In this document: piece after piece, positions 16,037 to 23,131 of the stretch
How positions within the stretch are numbered: the stretch's first letter is position 1
How the letters are laid out: each line of letters begins with the position of its first letter
Source: a virus
Virus record (IMG/VR): IMGVR_UViG_3300035698_001902
Location: 1 to 23,131 of that record
Length of the DNA: 23,131 nt
Direction: 5' to 3' (one strand)
Program-made: the position numbers and the translations under genes
The notes under the pieces: model-generated
Database searches by the model: none
The model's input: the letters and a program-made list of their open reading frames with translations, nothing else
Told to the model about the DNA's origin: nothing

Positions 16037-17509
16037 ATGTCCGATTTGAGCGAATGGGGCGTAATCGCCTCCGACAACAACGTCACGTCCCCCGACGGAG
16101 CTCAATCCGGTTGGGTGGGTGCCGACGCTGGTCCTTGGGCGCGTGAGACGATGGCGGCTGTGGCTCGGTGGCACGCAGACCCTTCGTGGGTCAACCCGAT
16201 GAAGTACGGGCTCGACCCCACCGGGAACAAGACGATTGTTCGGTCGACGGGGACGCAGATCACTATCGGCGCACCGACTAACTGGGGATCGGGTACAACG
16301 GACATCTTCAACGTCGGCCGGCTGCTCCGAATCAAGCAGAGCACGGGGAAGTGGCACTACGCATTTATCACCGCTGCGTCTACCTCGACCACTACGCTCA
16401 CTCTGGATCTAAGCCTGATGGGCACAGCGACGCTGACTTCGGGTTGGACATTCGATGATAACGGACTCGAGTTCTTCTCTGGGCAGTCGGCGATAACGAC
16501 GAACCAAGCGGAGCAGGCGGTCAGCCCGATTGCGTTAGGTGGCGTAGGTACGACAACGGAGCGCGATGCTCGTGTGCCTTCCGCGTTGTCTGCGCCTGCG
16601 GGCTTGCTTTGGATGAACACGACGGACAGTCTGATTCAGGTCGTTTCGGGTACGGCAGGGGCTCGGACTTGGAAGAGTGTCGCGCCGCTGGTGAGTGCCT
16701 TCGCCGATAGCGGCGGCGACATGACGCTAACGAGCCCAGCCGGCCAGTCTAAAATCACGCTCATCTCTGACCCCGCAGCCGGCTCCGCGCTGATCATGAA
16801 TGACGGCACCGACGACAAGGGGAAGGTCTTCTACGACCCGGGCGGCAGTCGGATGGTCATGGAGGGCGGCGACATTTCCGCAATCGGGGGTCGCGTCTAC
16901 ATCTACGACAGTGACGGCGAGTTGTACCACCAGCGATGGGTGGGCGGGACACCGACTGACCTAGCTAACATGACACCAGGCCATGCCGAGAACCTGCGAT
17001 TCAGGACCGGCGGCGGTTCGTTGACGGTGATCACGCATCCGGGCGGCGGGAGTCACAGGCTCGTGCATAGCGGCACGGTGCCTGCTGAGATCGGCAACCT
17101 GTTGGAATCGACGAGTTACGACGAGATCGAACTCGACATCGTGGCGGCGATGGAGTGCGAGTTCGTTACGACACCTGCATCGTTGGTCAATATCGGGATC
17201 AATATCTACTTTGGTTCGGGCCTCGACTCAACGCCACCCGCGGACCTATCGACGGGCTACGCAGCTACCGCCAGCTACTACCAAAACGGGGAAGACCCGT
17301 TTATCGCGCATTCCGGTTATTCAAACGGAAAGCTTGCGCTTCGTGTGCCTATCTACGCGGCAAGCATCCCGTCTGGGACGATCGACTCATACGCCATCTC
17401 AGTGCGTCGCGAGGATGGTACGGCCGATCTCAACTACACATGGCTTGCGAATAGCGGCGACGTTTATTCGTCGTTCTCATTCGGCCGGGCATACCGAACG
17501 CTTACTTGA
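16037..17509 (+). CDS. tail fibre / appendage protein with virion-attachment N-terminus
   Basis: ATG 16037 has AGAGGAG at 16021-16027 as ribosome-binding site. Residues 1-58 carry a pattern widespread in phage fibres and appendages: a short N-terminus, then NNVTSPDG, a Gly/Ala linker, ARETMAAVARWHADPSW. This domain is thought to dock fibres on the virion. The remaining 430 residues are beta-rich with many Thr, Ser and Gly. They include RDARVPSALSAPAGLLWMNT in the middle and end with YSSFSFGRAYRTLT, consistent with a shaft and receptor-binding head. There is no signal peptide and a single cysteine, in clear contrast with the four genes that follow. It is the only gene here with a clear attachment domain. 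Confidence 0.8.
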   Translation: MSDLSEWGVIASDNNVTSPDGAQSGWVGADAGPWARETMAAVARWHADPSWVNPMKYGLDPTGNKTIVRSTGTQITIGAPTNWGSGTTDIFNVGRLLRIKQSTGKWHYAFITAASTSTTTLTLDLSLMGTATLTSGWTFDDNGLEFFSGQSAITTNQAEQAVSPIALGGVGTTTERDARVPSALSAPAGLLWMNTTDSLIQVVSGTAGARTWKSVAPLVSAFADSGGDMTLTSPAGQSKITLISDPAAGSALIMNDGTDDKGKVFYDPGGSRMVMEGGDISAIGGRVYIYDSDGELYHQRWVGGTPTDLANMTPGHAENLRFRTGGGSLTVITHPGGGSHRLVHSGTVPAEIGNLLESTSYDEIELDIVAAMECEFVTTPASLVNIGINIYFGSGLDSTPPADLSTGYAATASYYQNGEDPFIAHSGYSNGKLALRVPIYAASIPSGTIDSYAISVRREDGTADLNYTWLANSGDVYSSFSFGRAYRTLT

Positions 17510-17522
17510 TTCACTGATGAAT

Positions 17523-17544
17523 CGGCCAACTAAGGCCGGGAGGG
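17523..17544 (+). promoter_or_regulatory. small hairpin and ribosome-binding site before the exported cassette
   Basis: CGGCC at 17523-17527 pairs with GGCCG at 17534-17538 around a six-base loop. The Shine-Dalgarno sequence GGGAGGG at 17538-17544 follows directly and is eight bases from ATG 17553. The ribosome-binding site decides the start and rules out the in-frame ATG at 17517. The hairpin lacks a T-run and could tune translation or be incidental. Confidence 0.45.
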
Positions 17545-17552
17545 TTATAGAG

Positions 17553-18623
17553 ATGGACAAGTTTTTGAAATATCGGGGCCTGGTGGCGTTGGTGATGGCG
17601 TTGGTCTTCGCTGTGCCGTTGGCGAGCTCGGCGGACATTGATGTCGACAAGACAAAAGAAGAGGGCGTGATTCGGTCGACGATCAACTTTGGGACGGGGG
17701 ATGCCATCAACGACATTTCCCGAGCGATTAACTCGTGCCCAACGATGACGGTCACGTTCTACCAGAACAGCGCGTCTCGGGTGACTCTGTATGAAGCCGA
17801 CCCCGATGACGATACGTTTGCCGAAGTCGAAGCATCGACTTCCGTAGTCGCCTACACCGCGACGTCTACGGTATCGACCACGTTTCACCCCGCAAAGCAG
17901 TTTGTGCGGTTCGTGGTTGATGTTGCGGAGGATGCAGGCTCGAGTATTGCAATCGTCAACTGCATCAACTCGGTGGCAGGAGGTGATATCGGCGTTCTAG
18001 TCGGTGGCGCACTGGGCGTTGCTGATACGGCGAATCCGAACGACTCCGCCAATGACCTAACGTACAGCTCTGCTGTGGCCTGCGCTTCCTCGTGTTTTTT
18101 CCAAGCGTCCTCGACCTACGGCGGCGGCTGGTGGTCTTGGACGGGTAGCGCGTGGTCGCCGATGAATGAGGTTGTCCTGAGGCATCATCGTTTTGAATCG
18201 ACGGCCGCCGCATGGAACGCAGCGACGTACGGGAATTTACAGTGCATCACTTCCGGGATGGGGATTAGCGACGATGATGCAAGTAACGCTTGCAACGATA
18301 ACGAAGGGGATTTCGGTATCGAAAGGACGTATTTCCTCACCCGGTGGATATTTGTCCCATCCCAGGCTAGTGAAGCTACTTCGTCTTGCGATTTGAGGTT
18401 ACTGAACGACTTCTCGCAGACAGCGGTAGCCAACTCAGAGTTTACTGTGGGGGCTACTGCGTTCACTCAGGGGACGCCGATCTATTCTGCGATCAATACC
18501 GAGATGCCAGCCGGGCCTATGTTTTGGCAATTCCGTGACGGGACAAGCTGCGTCACTGCTCCATGTGATTGTGATGGGGGGAACGTAGACGGTAACTTTA
18601 TTTTGATGGGGATACCGGTTTGA
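17553..18623 (+). CDS. exported Cys-rich protein of unknown fold (356 aa), first of four signal-peptide genes
   Basis: From ATG 17553 the product starts MDKFLKYRG, then a hydrophobic core (LVALVMALVFAVPLA), then ASSA before DIDVD, giving a probable signal-peptidase site after residue 27. The mature part has ten cysteines, a strand-rich first half (around TVTFYQNSASRVTLYEAD) and a second half with GGGWWSWTGSAWSPMNE. It ends with a CVTAPCDCDGG cluster and NFILMGIPV. The fold is probably a beta sandwich or jelly roll; I do not recognise the family. The frame is open upstream across the fibre gene as far as 17211, but the ribosome-binding site and signal peptide fix the start. Its location after the fibre suggests a phage-encoded protein released to the periplasm or cell surface. 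The TGA overlaps the next ATG by one base. Confidence 0.75.
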   Translation: MDKFLKYRGLVALVMALVFAVPLASSADIDVDKTKEEGVIRSTINFGTGDAINDISRAINSCPTMTVTFYQNSASRVTLYEADPDDDTFAEVEASTSVVAYTATSTVSTTFHPAKQFVRFVVDVAEDAGSSIAIVNCINSVAGGDIGVLVGGALGVADTANPNDSANDLTYSSAVACASSCFFQASSTYGGGWWSWTGSAWSPMNEVVLRHHRFESTAAAWNAATYGNLQCITSGMGISDDDASNACNDNEGDFGIERTYFLTRWIFVPSQASEATSSCDLRLLNDFSQTAVANSEFTVGATAFTQGTPIYSAINTEMPAGPMFWQFRDGTSCVTAPCDCDGGNVDGNFILMGIPV

Positions 18624-18799
18624 TGTCGAGGCTATCCGTGCTTGTAGCCGCGTTAGTTGTTGCTGCTGTCGTCGCATACGCTTCGTACGTTTCGGCCGAC
18701 TCAAGGTTTAGCGCGAGGTTCGGTCAGTTCACTAAAGGTGAAGCCGCCCCGACAAACGACTGCACGCTGCCCGCCACACTCCCCTGCACTCTCTTATGA
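18623..18799 (+). CDS. tiny exported protein, 58 aa
   Basis: ATG 18623 overlaps the stop of the preceding gene by one base. Residues 3-25 form a textbook signal sequence: RLS, a hydrophobic run (VLVAALVVAAVVAYASY), then VSA before D26. The mature peptide would be only about 33 residues, with SRFSARFGQFTKGE and two cysteines in CTLPATLPC that could form a disulfide. Alternatively the hydrophobic stretch is an uncleaved anchor. There is no strong ribosome-binding site (GGGG at 18608-18610 is about 12 bases away), so translation is probably coupled. The stop TGA is at 18797-18799. Family unknown. Confidence 0.6.
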   Translation: MSRLSVLVAALVVAAVVAYASYVSADSRFSARFGQFTKGEAAPTNDCTLPATLPCTLL

Positions 18800-18802
18800 G
18801 GT
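18798..18802 (+). promoter_or_regulatory. ribosome-binding site deciding the start of the exported beta-helix gene
   Basis: GAGGT at 18798-18802 lies five bases before ATG 18808. The earlier in-frame ATG at 18796 has only pyrimidine-rich sequence before it. The site therefore favours 18808, which also gives a cleaner signal peptide (MRLFSLVILLLL). Confidence 0.55.
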
Positions 18803-18807
18803 TTGAC

Positions 18808-20511
18808 ATGCGATTATTTTCTCTGGTTATCCTGCTCCTACTCGCGGCAGGACCTTCTCAATCAGGCACGATTACTTGGGGTGATGCGGGAAACGGTACT
18901 TACGATAGCGGCGAGAGCTTGACCGCCTCAGACATCGAAGTGATTAAGACCGCAGTCGATGGCAACGACGCCGATGTCGCAACCGCAGAGGGGCGTCTGA
19001 CGACTAACGAGGCTGTGATCGCTGGAGTGGGCGCGGGGATTGTTTATAATAGGAGTTTGATCGACGATAAGGCACTCGGCGAATTCAGGGTACGTGAATA
19101 CGGAAACGGTAACGACCTGGCTGCGATCAACGCTGCGATCGATGCGTGTGAAGCCGCCGAGGGGGGCGTCGTCATACTCCCAGAAAATCAGATAATCATC
19201 GATCTGGACGGGGTGACATCCCCAGCCATACAGCTAACCGGGGTTGACAATACCAACGCCGTGGGAGTCCCGGATTCGTTGATGGGGGTTTGCACTCTTG
19301 AAGGTTTCGGGCCGGGGTATCTTGTGAACAACTCTGGATCATCCGTAGATGTTGGCGGTTCTGAGATCAAGTTCAGCAACCTTGATTTGATGACTGCCAC
19401 GGGCGGACAGCGTGTGATTATAGAAGCGACCGGAGACGGGCAGATCATGCGAAACTTCCACGTTAGCTTGAGCGGAGGGACGCTCACTGACGAGATGGTC
19501 GCCATAAAGTGCATGGAAGGTAAGGGATCTCGTTACTCAGACATAACAGTGAGGACGAGTAACGCTAGCGATACCGGCGTTGGGTTCGAGATGGAGGGGT
19601 GCGAGAAGTCCTCCCTTGTTAATCTGCGCGGAACTCAGTTAGGCGTCGGCCTTCGTTTGAGTAATGGTGTGGGCGAGAACAATAACTCGATATCGGTCAT
19701 TAATTCGACATTCTCCGGAGGCGATAAGGGCATCTACATCGAGGGCGACGCGTCACCGACGAACAATGGATGCGCGGCTAACCTTGAATTGGTGGGGGGG
19801 CACTTGGAAGGCAACGCCACCGCCGGGATTGACCTCGCATCAAACTCGCTATGCACAGTGAATGCCCGGGGAATACTCATAGAGAGTTCGGCGGGTGGTG
19901 TGAATGTCCGTATCAATGCCGCTGCCGCTGCATTTAGAATGTTTGGCGGCCACCTCCAAGGCTCCGCCGATTACGACCTAGAGAGGACTGTTGCACAAGC
20001 GTATGTCACAGGCGACTCCGGGGATCAGCTTGTTGGGCCAGACCTGCTAGTCGGGGTTGACTCTTACAACGATTACAACATCACGGCGGGAACGGTCATT
20101 GCGCAGGATGTTGCATTCAGGGAGTCCACGTCCAACCTTTCAGGGTTGAGGGTGGTCAGATCCGACGGTCCCGAGATCGAAACGGTATCGACGACGACCT
20201 TATCTCCGCCCGCTTCGTCGATGTGGGGCCGAGCGTTCTATTGCACAAACGCGAGTGGCTGTGACATCACGCTACCCCTGGCAGTAGAGGGAATGAGCGC
20301 GTATTTCTACGACCGTAATGGGGGCGGTATCGTCACTCTAGACGCGAACACGGGTGACATATTCGAGCTTGACGGCGCTCTGCTCGACGCTGGAGACGCA
20401 ATCGACTCCCCGGGCGCTCGTGGTAACTTCGTCTCGATCCACGCCTACGATGACACGCACTGGATAGTGCTAGGCAAGGGCGGTACATGGATCGACGGAG
20501 GTGCTAACTGA
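18808..20511 (+). CDS. exported beta-helix protein, tailspike-like (pectate lyase-type fold)
   Basis: The 567-residue product begins with a signal peptide (MRLFSLVILLLLAAG, likely cleavage after SQS, residue 19). Residues about 20-75 look like a phage fibre linker (TITWGDAGNGTYDSGESLTASD, then a helical heptad-like stretch). Residues 95-126 match the start of the pectate-lyase-type spike fold: VREYGNGND, AINAAIDA, GGVVILPE. A long run of beta-helix coils with Asn, Gly and Ser turns follows. From about residue 460 there is a C-terminal beta domain with CDITLPL and the end GTWIDGG, resembling caps on phage spikes. Eight cysteines are present. Such spikes bind or cleave surface polysaccharide; I cannot assign catalytic residues. 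ATG 18796 is an alternative start adding four residues. The unusual point is the signal peptide where a virion anchor would be expected. Confidence 0.78.
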   Translation: MRLFSLVILLLLAAGPSQSGTITWGDAGNGTYDSGESLTASDIEVIKTAVDGNDADVATAEGRLTTNEAVIAGVGAGIVYNRSLIDDKALGEFRVREYGNGNDLAAINAAIDACEAAEGGVVILPENQIIIDLDGVTSPAIQLTGVDNTNAVGVPDSLMGVCTLEGFGPGYLVNNSGSSVDVGGSEIKFSNLDLMTATGGQRVIIEATGDGQIMRNFHVSLSGGTLTDEMVAIKCMEGKGSRYSDITVRTSNASDTGVGFEMEGCEKSSLVNLRGTQLGVGLRLSNGVGENNNSISVINSTFSGGDKGIYIEGDASPTNNGCAANLELVGGHLEGNATAGIDLASNSLCTVNARGILIESSAGGVNVRINAAAAAFRMFGGHLQGSADYDLERTVAQAYVTGDSGDQLVGPDLLVGVDSYNDYNITAGTVIAQDVAFRESTSNLSGLRVVRSDGPEIETVSTTTLSPPASSMWGRAFYCTNASGCDITLPLAVEGMSAYFYDRNGGGIVTLDANTGDIFELDGALLDAGDAIDSPGARGNFVSIHAYDDTHWIVLGKGGTWIDGGAN

Positions 20512-23131
20512 TGCTACGCAAGATCTCCGCAACGATCCTGGCATCACTCCTGCTAACCGCGCCTACGCTTGCCAGTCTGCCTATGTACCAGCTTGCGGGG
20601 AATGGGGGTAGCGGTGGTGCTGCCGGGTTCATCAACACCGCAGGGCTCTATACAAACGAAGCAGCCCTAGACCGATTCGATGCGCTCGGCTCCGCAGACG
20701 AAACTAGCCTACTAGGCGGGAGTCACGCGGGCGAGGTGGACACGGAGCCAGAGTGGGACGCTGTCCATCTTATAATCGCAGAAGAGTATGTCGGAGACAG
20801 CAGCACTTGCCGTCCTAACTCACTAGCCGCATCGCACGTTGATGTGTTAGCGGATAAATACGACCTGCCAGAACAAGCAGCCTCGCTCTACTCGCTAGCC
20901 CTCGCAGGATCGATAACTAACTCCGATGCCTACTTTGCTATTGCCCGCACGCACCTTCTCGAGCTAACGGACGACACTACCGGCATCACATTCGACATTG
21001 CAGGGGTTGGTACAGGCGGGGTGGGTGCAGAGCAATGCGCCCTGGACCTTGCAACCGCGGTTCCTTGGTTCATAGAGACGGCACTGAGGCTAGAAGACGA
21101 ATACGCTTCTTGGACGTATGACGATCGTCTTCAGCTCGCGACTTGGCTATCGACTAATTTTCCCTTAGTGCACTGGGCGACTACACGGAAGAACAACTGG
21201 GGACCGGCCGGTATGAGCGCCGCACTTACTATCGCCTACTACGCAGACGGCCCGATTACTAGCCTCACTTACTTCGATGGGTCTACGACAACCCCCGCGA
21301 ATTACGTATCGACGCAGATCGATTTGGAGCTCGCCGAGTGGGTGTCCGATTCCATCGGTGATGAACTTGATTCGACATGCACTGCAACAGTGTGGGGTGT
21401 TCAGACAGGGGGCGCGCTTCCCGACGAAGTTCGCCGATCTGACGGCACGAACGACGTAGCCAACTGCAACGAGACAGACCTGGAATTTGCTGACTGTCTG
21501 TCTGGCGGCGGCCCTTATACGTCAGGTTGCGGAGGATCAAGCGGCGCTGTCTTCTATTCCCAGAAGTCAACGCAGCTCTTATCTAGGTTGTGCGAGGCCC
21601 TCTACTCGATCGACCCATCGAACCCAGACCGTTGTTATGAGCTAGTCGCAACCGCGAGTGGGAACGAGACGCTGTACGACATGATTGTCGGGAGCACGAC
21701 CATCGAGGTGAGCTCTTCTGGTCTGTTCCAGGATGTCTGGACGACTGATACTACGCAGGGCTCTCGGTGGTTGGCGGGTCAATACTATGGCGCGAACAAG
21801 TCCGGCGTCGATTCGTGTATCACTGATGCCCTTGACGATGGATCGGTATTCATTGAGGGCGGTAACGATGTCCCCTATGCCCGCATAACACATGCTGATG
21901 GCGCGGCCTATGCTGCTACTCCGTCGGCTTGCGGAGCATCGACGATCACCGCTGCCTTCACCGCGACTTGCTACACCGACCCATGCTTACCAGACTCGGC
22001 AGTTCATTTTGACGCGAGGGCCACTTCTGACACCGCGTTCACCCGTGAGTTTCACAGCATCAAGTACGAGTGGGACTTTGGAGATTCGGGGAAAGGCAAC
22101 TGGACTACAGGCGCCGCTCAGCGCGATTCAGGATGGGACAAGAACTACGACATCGGGGCTCTCGCCGCGCATAGCTATTCGACTTCAGGCGTGAAGACGA
22201 TCACGCTCACGGTGACGAATGCGAACGGTGACACCGACACTCACGAGGAAACCGTGACGGTCGTCGTTGAGGACGATCAGTTCCCAACGACTGCGACGAT
22301 CTGTATCAGCAACGACACCGACCACACTGGTTGCCCCGCCGACGCACTGGAAGTGGATAGCGTGTCGGACTTTGATGCAGCTTTGACAGCAGCTTCGCCT
22401 AACGGGTGCGACGCGGACGCGCTTCACGTCCGGTGCCTATTCAAGGGCGGTGATTCGTTCGCCAGCGGTAGTGCTGCAACCCTCTTTAATACATCCAGAG
22501 CTACTGGGTCCACGTCTGGCATCGTCGGCAGCTACGGAACCGGGGACTTCATCATTACCCAGGCCGCAGGGCTCAATACGGGAATCATCAACCTCGGAAG
22601 CGAGTGGGTGATGCGAGACATGACCGTCACTGTTGCGGGATGCACGGCAGGCGCGGGGAACTGCACCGGCAAGCTCGTATTCGCTGGAGAGAACAGCGGC
22701 GGCACGCTCACCAACTTCTACAACACAGCGAACAGGATCACGGCGACTGGCGTAGCCCATAAGATTGTGGGGGCGGACGGGCAGGGCACGATACCGTTCA
22801 TGGCTTTGGTCGATTCAGACATCACACGCGGCGCGGTCGGATGCGGCGGGAGTGGGTCGCTCGCCTTTTGGAATGGCCGAGGCGTCATACTTCTAGGCAC
22901 GAAGCTAGCGAACAACAAATGCGCGTCGGGCGTCTTCCGCTCGGCTCACTTCGCCACGCAAACTTATTGGACAGATCTTGTCCTCTCTCACAACAACACG
23001 TCCGGCGATACCGAGTCTATGGGCACGTTTAGGCTTCGCGGGAAGATGCGAGGGGCGGTATTGGTCGATAACGACATCCTCTACGAAGCCCCGGATAGTG
23101 GCGGCGAGATCATCAACATGAGGGTCGAGCA
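20511..23131 (+). CDS. very large exported protein: alginate-lyase-like domain, PKD domain, beta-helix (3' end outside window)
   Basis: From ATG 20511 (overlapping the previous TGA by one base, with GGAGG at 20497-20501) the frame is open without a stop to the window end: 873 complete codons. Residues 1-21 are a signal peptide (MLRKISATILASLLL, cleavage near TLA). Residues about 30-420 resemble the alpha/alpha-toroid fold of alginate lyases: a helical region with ALDLATAVPWFIETALRLEDEY, then RKNNWGPAGMSAAL (N228-N229-W230) and LPDEVRRSDG (303-312). Residues about 480-590 are a PKD domain with YEWDFGD (519-525) and AHSYSTSGVKTITLTVTN (553-570). From about 590 a right-handed beta-helix continues to the edge. 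About 20 cysteines are present, unusual for a cytoplasmic tail protein. The catalytic His usual in alginate lyases is replaced by Trp in the NNW motif, so activity is uncertain. It probably acts on extracellular polysaccharide. Confidence 0.82.
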   Translation, partial: MLRKISATILASLLLTAPTLASLPMYQLAGNGGSGGAAGFINTAGLYTNEAALDRFDALGSADETSLLGGSHAGEVDTEPEWDAVHLIIAEEYVGDSSTCRPNSLAASHVDVLADKYDLPEQAASLYSLALAGSITNSDAYFAIARTHLLELTDDTTGITFDIAGVGTGGVGAEQCALDLATAVPWFIETALRLEDEYASWTYDDRLQLATWLSTNFPLVHWATTRKNNWGPAGMSAALTIAYYADGPITSLTYFDGSTTTPANYVSTQIDLELAEWVSDSIGDELDSTCTATVWGVQTGGALPDEVRRSDGTNDVANCNETDLEFADCLSGGGPYTSGCGGSSGAVFYSQKSTQLLSRLCEALYSIDPSNPDRCYELVATASGNETLYDMIVGSTTIEVSSSGLFQDVWTTDTTQGSRWLAGQYYGANKSGVDSCITDALDDGSVFIEGGNDVPYARITHADGAAYAATPSACGASTITAAFTATCYTDPCLPDSAVHFDARATSDTAFTREFHSIKYEWDFGDSGKGNWTTGAAQRDSGWDKNYDIGALAAHSYSTSGVKTITLTVTNANGDTDTHEETVTVVVEDDQFPTTATICISNDTDHTGCPADALEVDSVSDFDAALTAASPNGCDADALHVRCLFKGGDSFASGSAATLFNTSRATGSTSGIVGSYGTGDFIITQAAGLNTGIINLGSEWVMRDMTVTVAGCTAGAGNCTGKLVFAGENSGGTLTNFYNTANRITATGVAHKIVGADGQGTIPFMALVDSDITRGAVGCGGSGSLAFWNGRGVILLGTKLANNKCASGVFRSAHFATQTYWTDLVLSHNNTSGDTESMGTFRLRGKMRGAVLVDNDILYEAPDSGGEIINMRVE

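Noticed and set aside
17523-17538. Hairpin CGGCC/GGCCG as an intrinsic terminator before the exported cassette
   Set aside because: The stem is only five base pairs and is followed by a ribosome-binding site rather than a T-run, so I list it only as a possible translation element.
17211-17552. Upstream extension of the exported Cys-rich gene into the tail fibre gene
   Set aside because: The extension overlaps 300 bases of fibre coding sequence in another frame, is Arg/Ser-rich, and would bury a clear signal peptide. A strong Shine-Dalgarno site precedes ATG 17553.
1-23131. Search for tRNA genes, CRISPR arrays, insertion sequences, attachment sites, reverse transcriptase or diversity-generating repeats
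   Set aside because: I saw no cloverleaf-like sequence, no regularly spaced repeats, no transposase or integrase motifs and no reverse transcriptase motif. The window is almost fully explained by plus-strand late genes. Subtle sites could be missed by eye.

Overview
The window is a densely packed piece of a tailed double-stranded DNA phage (Caudoviricetes) or prophage. It carries the DNA-packaging and virion-morphogenesis module of a short-tailed (podovirus-type) phage. Every supported gene is on the + strand. Most neighbours overlap by 1 to 14 bases or are only a few bases apart, as in one late transcription unit. No gene-free stretch exceeds about 110 bases. I see no tRNA, rRNA, CRISPR array, integrase, replication gene or insertion sequence. 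The host cannot be named. Sec-type signal peptides and a polysaccharide-lyase-like domain point to a polysaccharide-coated bacterium, probably Gram-negative, but this is inference.

Layout. 1-1154: a cut gene, an unknown small gene, an SGNH/GDSL hydrolase with a C-terminal membrane segment, and a small four-cysteine protein. 1217-3311: terminase small subunit, two small basic proteins, terminase large subunit. 3312-7839: portal, a small helical protein, scaffold, and a major capsid protein of the SU10/DUF5309 type, followed by a hairpin. 7949-10516: a conserved small head-module protein, a head-tail adaptor (tail tubular A-like) and a nozzle/DNA-stabilisation-like protein. 10513-16030: a small beta protein, a GNAT-like internal virion protein, and four proteins placed and composed like the internal core or ejection proteins of T7-like phages. 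16037-17509: a tail fibre with a recognisable virion-attachment N-terminus.

17553-23131 is the unusual part. Four consecutive genes each begin with a good Sec signal peptide. They encode a Cys-rich protein of unknown fold, a 58-residue exported protein, a beta-helix tailspike-like protein, and a very large protein that runs off the window. The last is open for its whole length from 20511 to the end (at least 873 codons). It combines an alginate-lyase-like domain, a PKD domain and a beta-helix. They sit where a podovirus normally keeps receptor-binding or depolymerase genes, but they are built for export across the host inner membrane and are rich in cysteine. I consider this exported spike/lyase cassette the best candidate for an undescribed system.

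Working model. The terminase pair packages DNA through the portal into a shell built by scaffold and coat protein. The adaptor and nozzle close the head, the internal proteins are ejected with the DNA, and the 490-residue fibre attaches to the tail. The exported cassette would act in the periplasm, on the cell surface or outside the cell, for example on surface polysaccharide during release or on neighbouring cells. That role is inferred; the sequence shows only the signal peptides, the domains and the gene order.
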